From the NCBI GenBank assembly GCA_964544765.1, contig CAZJDM010000199.1, forward strand, positions 1-7,470: a stretch of 7,470 bases of DNA, read 5' to 3'. Position 1 is the stretch's first letter; every line of letters starts with the position of its first letter. The DNA comes from CAZJDM01 sp964544765. GTDB lineage: Bacteria; Bdellovibrionota_B; Oligoflexia; CAYFLR01. This document shows positions 1-5,566 of the stretch, piece after piece. The position numbers and the translations under genes are program-made. The notes under the pieces were generated by a model. It did no database searches. It was not told the DNA's origin and was given only the letters and a program-made list of their open reading frames with translations.

Positions 1-49
1 GATTAAATTAGTTCAAATAAATGGAGTCAAGGTGGGGTTCAGGCCTAAC
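1..49. mobile_element. Possible terminal inverted repeat of an IS3/IS481-type insertion sequence (partial, runs off the left edge)
   Basis: The histidine kinase homology ends abruptly at about position 50. The adjoining sequence, read inward on the minus strand, contains CCTGAACCCCACCTTGACTCC. It has the layout of IS3/IS481-type ends: a CTG-A-ACCCC core followed by a TTGAC-like outward promoter block. No transposase can be identified in 49 bases, and I could not fix the exact tip or a target duplication. It could instead be unrelated host DNA joined by a deletion. Confidence 0.3.
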
Positions 50-1558
50 TTACGTAATAGTAAGACCTAAGCCCGTACCTCCATATTGACCAGCAACAGT
101 TTCATCGGCTTGAGAAAATCTATGAAATATTTGATCACGCTTCTCAAGTGGAATCCCAATACCTGTATCTGTAACTCTAAAATGCAGCATTACTTCACCA
201 GTTGCCAGAACTTCATTTCCGGTATCTTTACCAGTATCTTTATCCACGGACACTTTTACCGCTACTTCACCTTCTTGGGTAAACTTTACAGCGTTATTAA
301 GCAAATTAATTATAATTTGAGTTATACGTTTTTTATCTCCAATAAGCTCTATAGGAACATTAGCTTCCTTGAGAGAATAGATTCTTAAATTTTTCTGATA
401 GACCAATGGCGACATCAAAGTCGTAGTCTCATCTAATATATCAGACAATATGAATGGTTGATTATCCAGTTCCAATTCGCGAGCTTCTATCTTGCTAATA
501 TCTAATACGTTGTTAAGCATCCCTACTAAGCGCTGCGTAGAGGACTTTATAACTTCTACCCACTTTCTTTGTTGATCAGTCAATCTATTTTCATCCATTA
601 ATAGAAGATCGGCCATTCCTGAAATAGCTGTCATAGGATTACGTATCTCGTGCACCACTTCAGCTAAGTGATCTGTTTGGGCTTGACTATCCTGAGAAAC
701 CCGATCAGCTTTTGTCCTTAACTGTCTTTCAAGATCCTTTTGTTTTGATATATCAGTTGCTATAGCTCCAACGGCAAATATTGCTCCTTCTTCATTATAT
801 AAAGGAAATTTAACCACTACATAATTACGATCACCATCAATAAGAGGAATTACCTCTTCGAAAACGATAGTTTCATTAACTCGAATTACCCTCTGATCGT
901 TAACCATAATCCTATTAGCTACTTGACGAGGAAAAAGATCTAAATCAGTCCTACCAATAATTTTTCTTGGACTTTGGCCTTGTTGTTGATAGGAATCGAA
1001 AATTTTCTCATAATGTGCGTTGACTAGAATATATCTACCATCAACATCCTTGATGTAAATAAAAGATTGAGCATTGTCAAAGACTCCTTTCATTAAACCC
1101 AGGGACCTTTTCTGTTGACGATATAAGGCATGACTTTGCCTATGTATCTTACCCCATATATAACCAAAAGCCGAAGCAGGTACGGCTATAAACAAGGGGG
1201 TAACAAAAATATCTGTATTCAGACTGCTCCATAAATTTCCTTCTCTCAAAGGCTGACTTAGTTCTCCCAATAAAAATGACAAGTACGTTGCAGAAAAGGC
1301 ATAAATTGGATATTTGTTATTTTTAACGGTAGTTATGACTCTGCTTTGGTAGCCACGTAGAAACACTAAATGCTGAGACCACTTAAAATTTGCAAAAATT
1401 CTATTTATGGGTCCACAATTCCACGAACCCAGAGCTTGTAGTTGACCATCAAAAGATGGCAACCTTAGAAAAAGGATTAAAAGGATAAAGAGGATAAAAA
1501 AAACAGGTGTCTTTTTTCTAAAAAATAAAATAATACTACGCTCCACGGAGTTAAGCAA
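50..1558 (-). CDS. Membrane-bound PAS sensor histidine kinase, 3'-truncated in the ATPase domain
   Basis: Two-component sensor kinase that would autophosphorylate a His and pass the phosphate to a response regulator. Hydrophobic segments lie at about residues 17-33 and 117-136, so the N-terminus is membrane-anchored. A PAS/PAC domain covers about 156-276 (FIYIKDVDGRYILVN, then AVGAIATDIS). The HisKA H-box HEIRNP has its phospho-acceptor His at about 303. HATPase motifs follow: N-box INLLNNAVKFT (about 417-427), G1 DTGIGIP (464-470), F-box IFHRFSQAD and G2 GGTGLGLTI (493-501). The protein ends three bases later, so the last third of the ATPase fold and any receiver domain are missing. A +1 reading would give RKL, as expected after G2, but homology does not continue beyond it. 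The only in-frame start is TTG at 1558 (GTG at 1546 is an alternative), and neither has a clear Shine-Dalgarno. A 12-bp near-duplication adds DTG-KDTGN in the ATPase domain. Probably a pseudogene, broken by the adjacent IS-like end. Confidence 0.85.
   Translation of the reverse strand: MLNSVERSIILFFRKKTPVFFILFILLILFLRLPSFDGQLQALGSWNCGPINRIFANFKWSQHLVFLRGYQSRVITTVKNNKYPIYAFSATYLSFLLGELSQPLREGNLWSSLNTDIFVTPLFIAVPASAFGYIWGKIHRQSHALYRQQKRSLGLMKGVFDNAQSFIYIKDVDGRYILVNAHYEKIFDSYQQQGQSPRKIIGRTDLDLFPRQVANRIMVNDQRVIRVNETIVFEEVIPLIDGDRNYVVVKFPLYNEEGAIFAVGAIATDISKQKDLERQLRTKADRVSQDSQAQTDHLAEVVHEIRNPMTAISGMADLLLMDENRLTDQQRKWVEVIKSSTQRLVGMLNNVLDISKIEARELELDNQPFILSDILDETTTLMSPLVYQKNLRIYSLKEANVPIELIGDKKRITQIIINLLNNAVKFTQEGEVAVKVSVDKDTGKDTGNEVLATGEVMLHFRVTDTGIGIPLEKRDQIFHRFSQADETVAGQYGGTGLGLTIT
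222..245. repeat. Tandem 12-bp near-duplication inside the kinase ATPase domain
   Basis: GTATCTTTACCA is followed directly by GTATCTTTATCC, with the first nine bases identical. On the minus strand it encodes the DKDTGKDTGN stretch (about residues 439-448), between the N-box and the G1 box. It looks like a slippage insertion into a surface loop. Confidence 0.6.
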
Positions 1559-1722
1559 TTATCAAAACAATATTTTGGTATTAAGCAAATAGATCGTTTA
1601 GTTTATAGTTATATATAATGTAAAGTAATTAACGATAAATCACGTTGGCCTGCTTTTTATCATATACACCATTCTTACACAACTGATATTTATTCTCATA
1701 ATATTAGAATGTTAAAAAATAC

Positions 1723-2613
1723 TTAGACTTTTTTACTTTCTAAATAACAACCCAGAATTGTAACTTCAGTGGTAAAAAAAGATAATTCTTCTAAAGCTAA
1801 CTTACATCTTTTCTCTTCAATATTACCTTGAAAATCTAGATAAAAATGATAAGTCCACTGCTTATCAGGACTTGGACGAGAGGTTAATAAAGTAAGATTG
1901 ATATTATTAGTAGCAAAGCCCCCCAGACACTTATATAAAACAGAGGGAATATCTCTAACTTTAAACAATATGCTGGTTTTACATGGTCCATCCTCTACAT
2001 TAGGTATGTTTTTCAGTACGTTTTCATTAGATGCTTCATTAGATTTTTCAATAGATACTTCATAAAATGCTTCATTTGAAATAATAATAAAACGAGTTGT
2101 GTTAAATTGTTGATCTTGGATATCTTTTTTCAAAACTTCTAAATCATATAAATCAGCACAAATAATGGATGCAATAGCCGCATCAGAAGGACTTTTCTTG
2201 ATAGACAAATCATAAGCAGACCCCGCTGTATCATAAACAGCATTTCTATCCCATCCATATTGATCTATTATTGATTTACATTGAGCAATAGCATGAGGAT
2301 GGGAATAAATGGTTTTTATTTGATCCAAACTACTGCCCCTCACTCCTAGTATACAGTGATTAACCGGTAAATAATGTTCTCCAATGATTTTTAATTTCTG
2401 AGAAGCCATTAAATCATAACAATCCACTACTCCCCCAGCGATACTATTTTCAACCGGGATAATACCCAAATCAACTTCACCTTTCTTCACTAAACGAAAT
2501 ACCTCATCAAATGTTTTACACGGCCTACGTTTGTATCCAGGTAATCTTTCCATACAAGCCTGATCACTATATGATCCCTTTAAACCTTGAAAAGCAACCT
2601 TCTTTTTCTTCAT
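1723..2613 (-). CDS. pheA: Prephenate dehydratase (stand-alone, with ACT domain)
   Basis: Converts prephenate to phenylpyruvate, the committed step to phenylalanine, in the cytoplasm. The 296 residues match the usual size of monofunctional bacterial enzymes (about 280), and there is no N-terminal chorismate mutase domain. Visible catalytic-domain motifs are FQGLKGSYS (8-15), PVENS (53-57), SHPHAIAQC (104-112) and the signature NTTRF (171-175), which carries the catalytic Thr. The regulatory ACT domain spans about 211-291, with GGFATNNINLTLLTSRPS. The usual ESRP phenylalanine-binding motif reads TSRP here, so feedback inhibition by Phe may be altered (inference). Between the domains, residues 178-197 are a tetrapeptide repeat ending in E, encoded by a 12-bp minisatellite. 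The ATG at 2613 is well supported by AGAGGA eight bases upstream. The histidine kinase follows on the same strand after a 164-base gap, with no strong terminator between them. The upstream leader carries GC-rich hairpins. Confidence 0.93.
   Translation of the reverse strand: MKKKKVAFQGLKGSYSDQACMERLPGYKRRPCKTFDEVFRLVKKGEVDLGIIPVENSIAGGVVDCYDLMASQKLKIIGEHYLPVNHCILGVRGSSLDQIKTIYSHPHAIAQCKSIIDQYGWDRNAVYDTAGSAYDLSIKKSPSDAAIASIICADLYDLEVLKKDIQDQQFNTTRFIIISNEAFYEVSIEKSNEASNENVLKNIPNVEDGPCKTSILFKVRDIPSVLYKCLGGFATNNINLTLLTSRPSPDKQWTYHFYLDFQGNIEEKRCKLALEELSFFTTEVTILGCYLESKKV
2023..2082. repeat. Five-copy 12-bp minisatellite in the pheA interdomain linker
   Basis: Consecutive units read TTCATTAGATGC, TTCATTAGATTT, TTCAATAGATAC, TTCATAAAATGC and TTCATTTGAAAT. 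The array is in frame and encodes ISNE-AFYE-VSIE-KSNE-ASNE at residues 178-197, directly after the catalytic TRF motif. The outer unit is the most diverged and the two at the 2023 end are nearly identical, as expected of stepwise slippage expansion. Copy-number change would lengthen or shorten the linker without shifting the frame. Confidence 0.8.
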
Positions 2614-2635
2614 AATGTTTTCCTCTTAGGTCATA

Positions 2636-2715
2636 GGGCGGACCTCGTCCGTCCCACTTTTGGGATTTCCATGGGTCACAGCCTTCAATTATCAGTCTTC
2701 CGTTCTCAGCTTTCT
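2636..2715. repeat. REP-like GC-rich double hairpin plus AGCTGA-type tract upstream of pheA
   Basis: GGGCGGAC-CTC-GTCCG-T-CCC (2636-2655) folds into an 8-bp stem with one bulged T. TCCCA-CTTT-TGGGA (2652-2665) forms a second stem. The stems share the CCC at 2653-2655, so only one can form at a time. The adjoining stretch to about 2715 reads, on the minus strand, as related blocks such as AAGCTGAGAAC, GGAAGACTGATAA and TTGAAGGCTG, the style of dispersed intergenic repeats in many bacteria. The block is clearly richer in G+C than its surroundings. It lies in the untranslated leader of pheA and ends about 9 bases before the Shine-Dalgarno. No T-run follows on the minus strand, so it is not an intrinsic terminator. 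Whether it is a mobile repeat or a regulatory leader structure is open. Confidence 0.5.
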
Positions 2716-2721
2716 TGCAAA

Positions 2722-2746
2722 TAGCTTAAGCCAAAAAGCTAAGCTA
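2722..2746. other. Inverted repeat / hairpin between the oxidase remnant and pheA
   Basis: TAGCTTAAGC (2722-2731) and GCTAAGCTA (2738-2746) pair over 9 bp with one bulged base around the loop CAAAAA. On the minus strand it lies downstream of the FAD-oxidase remnant and upstream of pheA. No T-tract follows, so any terminator role would be weak. It overlaps the candidate pheA -10 element. Confidence 0.4.
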
Positions 2747-2770
2747 CAATGTTTTTTGGTAATTTGTCAA
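2741..2770 (-). promoter_or_regulatory. Candidate pheA promoter
   Basis: On the minus strand a perfect -35 TTGACA (2770-2765) is followed, after 18 bases, by TAGCTT (2746-2741), which keeps only the T-A-...-T core of a -10. Transcription would start near 2735 and leave a leader of roughly 120 bases containing the two exclusive hairpins. The -10 is weak and falls inside a small inverted repeat (2722-2746), so this remains tentative. Confidence 0.35.
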
Positions 2771-2814
2771 TAAATAGGCGGTAAATCTCAGGGTAAATCT
2801 TCATGGTTAGTGCA

Positions 2815-2940
2815 TTAAAATAATCGTTTATACATTTCAGAATAAAAAAGCTCACCCGGATCCATCTCTTTTTTTACAGCAAGAAATTTTTGATATTCTG
2901 GATACATCTTTTCAAAATAATCTTTCAGCGCACAATAATA
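2815..2940 (-). pseudogene. C-terminal remnant of an FAD-linked oxidase (aldonolactone oxidase / FAD-binding oxidoreductase type)
   Basis: A minus-strand frame with no start codon ends in TAA at 2817-2815. It encodes about 42 residues, including KDYFEKMYPEYQKFLAVK and MDPGELFYSEMYKRLF. This is the classic C-terminal signature of FAD-linked oxidases of the gulonolactone/arabinonolactone oxidase group: YP-x-aromatic, then FLxxKxxxDP, then FxSxMxxRL. The frame stays open upstream to about 3003 but only through a hexanucleotide repeat giving N/F/Y/C dipeptides, which is not protein-like. The rest of the gene (normally over 400 residues) is absent and hcp begins immediately beyond. I infer a gene deleted down to its 3' end. 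It may also partly overlap the hcp control region. Confidence 0.6.
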
Positions 2941-2985
2941 ATTACAATAGAAATTGCAATAAAAATTATAATTATAATTAAAATT
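2932..2985. repeat. Hexanucleotide tandem array (nine units, xxAATT/A)
   Basis: Units read ACAATA, ATAATT, ACAATA, GAAATT, GCAATA, AAAATT, ATAATT, ATAATT and AAAATT. The array sits between the FAD-oxidase remnant and the hcp operator, which starts 7 bases after its end. Such an AT tract could act as an UP-like or curved upstream element for hcp, or be neutral slippage DNA in a decaying gene. Confidence 0.6.
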
Positions 2986-2992
2986 CTTATTT

Positions 2993-3008
2993 CTTGACTT
3001 AAGTCAAG
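2993..3008. promoter_or_regulatory. CRP/FNR-family operator (16-bp perfect palindrome) upstream of hcp
   Basis: CTTGACTTAAGTCAAG is a perfect palindrome with the core TTGAC-N4-GTCAA, the layout of FNR/DNR/NnrR-type sites (TTGAT-N4-ATCAA). hcp genes are widely controlled by NO- or redox-sensing CRP/FNR regulators such as HcpR, DNR and FNR. The centre (3000.5) is 41.5 bases from the start site inferred from the TATACT box, the class II activation position. The cognate regulator is not in the window, and the exact subfamily cannot be told from the site alone. Confidence 0.75.
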
Positions 3009-3029
3009 GATGTCTAAAATCAATCATAT

Positions 3030-3035
3030 TATACT
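3030..3035 (+). promoter_or_regulatory. hcp promoter -10 element (activator-dependent)
   Basis: TATACT matches the -10 consensus in five of six positions. There is no -35 hexamer at the proper distance, as expected when a class II activator replaces it. The inferred start is about 3042, giving a leader of about 27 bases with AGGAG at 3056-3060. A TATAAT at 3041-3046 is an alternative -10 but would place the operator near -52, which is not a standard activation spacing. Confidence 0.6.
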
Positions 3036-3068
3036 CAATTTATAATCTAATGAATAGGAGAGTGAATT

Positions 3069-4670
3069 ATGTTTTGTTATCAATGTCAGGAAGCATTAAA
3101 AAATGAAGGATGTAAAACTGTTGGTGTTTGTGGAAAATCAAAGGAAGTATCCAATCTTCAAGATCTATTAATGTATGTAGTTAAAGGAATATCAGTCGTA
3201 GCGCTAGCATCAAAAGAATTGAACATTAAAACATCTAAAGCTGATGAATTTATAACTGATGCCTTGTTTGCCACTATTACCAACGCTAATTTTGATCAAA
3301 TCAGATTCAACAATCTGATTAAAGAAGGTTTAAAAATTAGAAATCACTTACGATCCAAAGTAACAGATGCGGGGGGTCAATTAAAAGAACCAGTTCATAA
3401 TGCCGTTACATGGTATTCTGACAATGAAAAAGAGTTTTTGAACAAGGCCTCCAGTGTGGGCATTCAATCAACCAAAGATGATGATATCAGATCACTAAGA
3501 GAAATTATTTCCTATGGCATCAAAGGAATGGCAGCTTACGCGCATCACGCAAGAATATTAGGACACCAAGATGAATCAATTTATACTTTCATGCAACAAG
3601 CCTTATCAAAGACTTTAAATGACGAAATGGTGGTGGATGAACTTTTTGCCCTAGTATTTGAAACCGGTCAATTTGGAGTTAATACTCTGGCTCTTTTAGA
3701 TAAGGCTAATACTGATGCCTATGGAAAACCTGAAATAACCAACGTAAATCTTGGAGTACGTCATAATCCAGGCATCCTAATCAGTGGTCATGATCTAAAA
3801 GATCTAAAGGATCTGTTGGATCAAACCAAAGGAACCGGAGTTGATGTTTATACCCATTGCGAGATGTTACCGGCCCATTATTATCCAGTATTTAAAGAGT
3901 ATGATCATTTGGTAGGTAATTATGGAAACGCTTGGTGGCAACAAAACGAAGAATTTGAAAAATTTAATGGTCCTATCCTTATGACGACCAATTGTATCAC
4001 TCCACCTAAGAAAAGTTACAAAGATAGAATATACACAACTAGTGTTGTTGGCTTCAATGAAGTTAAGCATATTGAAAGTAAAAAAAATAAGCCCAAGGAC
4101 TTTAGTCCCATCATCGAACATGCTAAAAAGTGCCCTCCCCCGCAGGAACTTGAACAAGGAGCAATTGTTGGTGGATTCGCCCATGATCAAGTATTAGCTC
4201 TAGCAGATAAAATTGTTGATGCGGTTAAATCAGGAGCTATTAAACAATTCTGCGTAATGGCTGGATGTGATGGGCGACACAAGTCTAGAGAATATTACAC
4301 CAAATTTGCCCAAAATTTACCGAAAGACACTGTCATCCTAACTGCTGGCTGTGCAAAATATAGATATAATAAATTGGATTTAGGAACGATTGGTGACATT
4401 CCACGAGTAATAGATGCTGGTCAGTGCAACGACTCTTACTCTTTAGCAGTAATAGCCTTAAAACTAAAAGAAGTATTTGGTTTAAAAGATATTAACGACT
4501 TGCCTATTTACTACGATATTGCCTGGTACGAACAAAAGGCGGTAATTGTATTATTGGTTCTACTTCATTTGGGAGTAAAAAATATTCATTTAGGACCGAC
4601 ATTGCCTGCCTTTTTATCGCCAAACGTAGCTAAAGTTTTGGTGGAAAACTTTGGTATAGCTGGTATCTAG
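3069..4670 (+). CDS. hcp: Hybrid cluster protein, class I (hydroxylamine / nitric oxide reductase)
   Basis: Cytoplasmic Fe-S enzyme of nitrosative-stress defence. The family reduces hydroxylamine to ammonia in vitro and NO to N2O in vivo. The N-terminal motif C3-x2-C6-x8-C15-x5-C21 is the class I type that binds a [4Fe-4S] cluster. E. coli-type class II proteins have a wider spacing. The hybrid 4Fe-2S-2O cluster ligands are all present: H241 (ISGHDL), E265 (THCEML), C309 (TTNCI), C400 (MAGCDG, the persulfide Cys), C428 (TAGCAKYRYN), C453 (AGQCNDS) and E488 (WYEQKAV). The order and spacing parallel the Desulfovibrio enzyme. The ATG at 3069 has AGGAG 8 bases upstream. The protein stops after FGIAGI. 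Family members usually continue some 10-15 residues, so the C-terminus looks slightly clipped at a TCTAGAG motif. No hcr reductase gene is adjacent, as is usual for class I. A palindromic FNR-type site precedes it. Confidence 0.96.
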   Translation: MFCYQCQEALKNEGCKTVGVCGKSKEVSNLQDLLMYVVKGISVVALASKELNIKTSKADEFITDALFATITNANFDQIRFNNLIKEGLKIRNHLRSKVTDAGGQLKEPVHNAVTWYSDNEKEFLNKASSVGIQSTKDDDIRSLREIISYGIKGMAAYAHHARILGHQDESIYTFMQQALSKTLNDEMVVDELFALVFETGQFGVNTLALLDKANTDAYGKPEITNVNLGVRHNPGILISGHDLKDLKDLLDQTKGTGVDVYTHCEMLPAHYYPVFKEYDHLVGNYGNAWWQQNEEFEKFNGPILMTTNCITPPKKSYKDRIYTTSVVGFNEVKHIESKKNKPKDFSPIIEHAKKCPPPQELEQGAIVGGFAHDQVLALADKIVDAVKSGAIKQFCVMAGCDGRHKSREYYTKFAQNLPKDTVILTAGCAKYRYNKLDLGTIGDIPRVIDAGQCNDSYSLAVIALKLKEVFGLKDINDLPIYYDIAWYEQKAVIVLLVLLHLGVKNIHLGPTLPAFLSPNVAKVLVENFGIAGI

Positions 4671-4690
4671 AGTTTTATTCTCCACTAGAT
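4665..4690. other. Inverted repeat spanning the hcp stop codon
   Basis: ATCTAG (4665-4670, containing the TAG stop) pairs with CTAGAT (4685-4690) around a 14-base loop. An alternative pairing uses ATCTA/TAGAT plus GAG/CTC. It is followed by AAAAATT rather than a T-run, so it is at best a weak end signal. No better terminator is evident between hcp and 4767. Confidence 0.35.
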
Positions 4691-4766
4691 AAAAATTCAT
4701 AAGCCTATTTTTGTAAAAAGTGATAAAATTATTCTACTAAGTTACAATCATTCCAAGGATAGGCAT

Positions 4767-4918
4767 ATGAGCAACACTAATTTATCTAGAGGTTCTGCTA
4801 TTTGGGGATTTCTGGGTATTTTAATATTCACGATATTTGGTTGACGACCAGAGCTATATTCAATTTCTCTATTGATAAATCGCACTTTCCTTGAATTGGC
4901 AGCATAATTTTTACCAAC
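4767..4918 (+). pseudogene. Broken N-terminus of an EamA/DMT-family transporter
   Basis: An ATG at 4767, preceded by AAGGAT, opens a 25-codon frame: MSNTNLSRGS, then AIWGFLGILIFTIFG, stop at 4842-4844. From base 4844 another frame reads TTRAIFNFSIDKSHFP, stop, IGSIIF. Together these follow the start of EamA permeases: a short polar N-terminus, the first hydrophobic helix G-x-L-x-LIFSLT, then (P)ATR-x-AV and a D-P-x-FIG-like segment. The interpretation is a short out-of-frame deletion, removing roughly the SLTLP part, plus a TGG-to-TGA nonsense change at P-W-I-G. Nothing transporter-like continues after about 4918, so only the first tenth of the gene survives. The remainder of the 320-base hcp-to-4991 gap holds the flanking inverted repeat, a tandem TCTAGAGT pair and nothing else I recognise. 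Confidence 0.5.
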
Positions 4919-4935
4919 TCAAATGAAATGCACCC

Positions 4936-4953
4936 TCTAGAGTTCTAGAGTTC
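4936..4953. repeat. Tandem TCTAGAGT repeat
   Basis: TCTAGAGT (4936-4943) is repeated at once (4944-4951) and followed by TC. It lies at the downstream edge of the transporter remnant. The same 7-mer TCTAGAG recurs at 4284, 4666, 4785, 5726 and 6239. Confidence 0.6.
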
Positions 4954-4990
4954 AAATAAATCTAAACATAAACTCACTATGGTATCTTGC

Positions 4991-5566
4991 TTAGATTTCA
5001 GCATTCACTCTCTTTAATTCAGTGAGACTAAATTTTTTTAATTTTTGAGCTAACAATTTAGCAATTCCCTCTCTATGGGCCTCACCAACCTGAATAAAAA
5101 CCGCATCACCTTTAAAGTTTCGAATTGTTTCAAATGAGTTTTGAGCCATATCCTCATTGCGTATTTGCAGTAAATATTTTTTTACAATAGGACTGAATTT
5201 CATTAAAAGCTTTCTTTGTTCAAAACTAATTACTGCTATAGTCAGACGTAATAGCTTGGTTTGTATTTTATCATCAAGTTTTTTAAATTCTTCGACCCCT
5301 ATATCATCCGTATCCGATAACTCATTTATGGTCTCCGATAACTTCTTAAAATCTTGATCGTTCCAATAACTTAAAAAGACATCAATTTTTTGAGCCATAG
5401 CTTCATTATTTTCTATATCTAATAGGTTTAATTTCTCGGACCATTTTTCCTCAAATGCTTTCATTTCTTTTCTTAATTTTTTTACATTCACATTTAAAAG
5501 AATCGAAAAGGATTCATTAAACGACTCCCACAGCCCAGAATCTTTTTGACTCATATAAGTGTTCAA
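4991..5566 (-). CDS. TraB/GumN-like C-terminal domain protein, probably the 3' part of a frameshifted gene
   Basis: The last 60 or so residues have the form LLQIRNEDMAQNSFETIRNF, then DAVFIQVGEAHREGIAKLL. This resembles the C-terminus of TraB/GumN-family proteins: RNxxMAxxI, then a strand and VGxxHxxG followed by a helix with LL. The preceding 110 residues are helical and charged (KKLRKEMKAFEEKWSEKL), with no motif I recognise. The nominal start is TTG at 5566 (ATG at 5554 also possible), overlapping the TGA of the upstream frame by 4 bases. Neither start has a Shine-Dalgarno. The same frame stays open upstream to 5707 without a start and reads plausibly as protein (NNWQTKWPHKHVFTEIDDL). The true N-terminus therefore probably lies in the upstream frame and is reached by a -1 shift. 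The N-terminal half of a normal TraB fold, with its first GxxH, is not seen. The family assignment is tentative; coding status is more certain. Confidence 0.6.
   Translation of the reverse strand: MNTYMSQKDSGLWESFNESFSILLNVNVKKLRKEMKAFEEKWSEKLNLLDIENNEAMAQKIDVFLSYWNDQDFKKLSETINELSDTDDIGVEEFKKLDDKIQTKLLRLTIAVISFEQRKLLMKFSPIVKKYLLQIRNEDMAQNSFETIRNFKGDAVFIQVGEAHREGIAKLLAQKLKKFSLTELKRVNAEI

Noticed and set aside
86..388. Plus-strand 100-codon open frame
   Set aside because: Lies antisense to the kinase ATPase domain, whose motifs are unmistakable. No ribosome binding site and no protein-like pattern.
1559..1722. Terminator or second promoter between pheA and the kinase gene
   Set aside because: Only a weak 5-bp ATTCT/AGAAT stem near 1692-1712 without a proper T-run, and no convincing -35/-10 pair.
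2739..2804. 21-codon minus-strand ORF (MKIYPEIYRLF...) upstream of pheA as an attenuation leader peptide
   Set aside because: Only one Phe and two Tyr, no Shine-Dalgarno, no terminator after it, and it overlaps the candidate pheA promoter.
2932..2985. CRISPR-like array
   Set aside because: Units are 6 bp, contiguous and degenerate, with no spacers.
3867..4190. Minus-strand 107-codon open frame inside hcp
   Set aside because: Antisense to strongly conserved hcp sequence, including the C309 ligand region; a shadow frame.
10..4961. Identical 13-mer AGTTCAAATAAAT at 10-22 and 4949-4961 as a possible shared repeat or IS end
   Set aside because: A single AT-rich 13-mer match is near chance level in a window this size, and flanking bases do not match.
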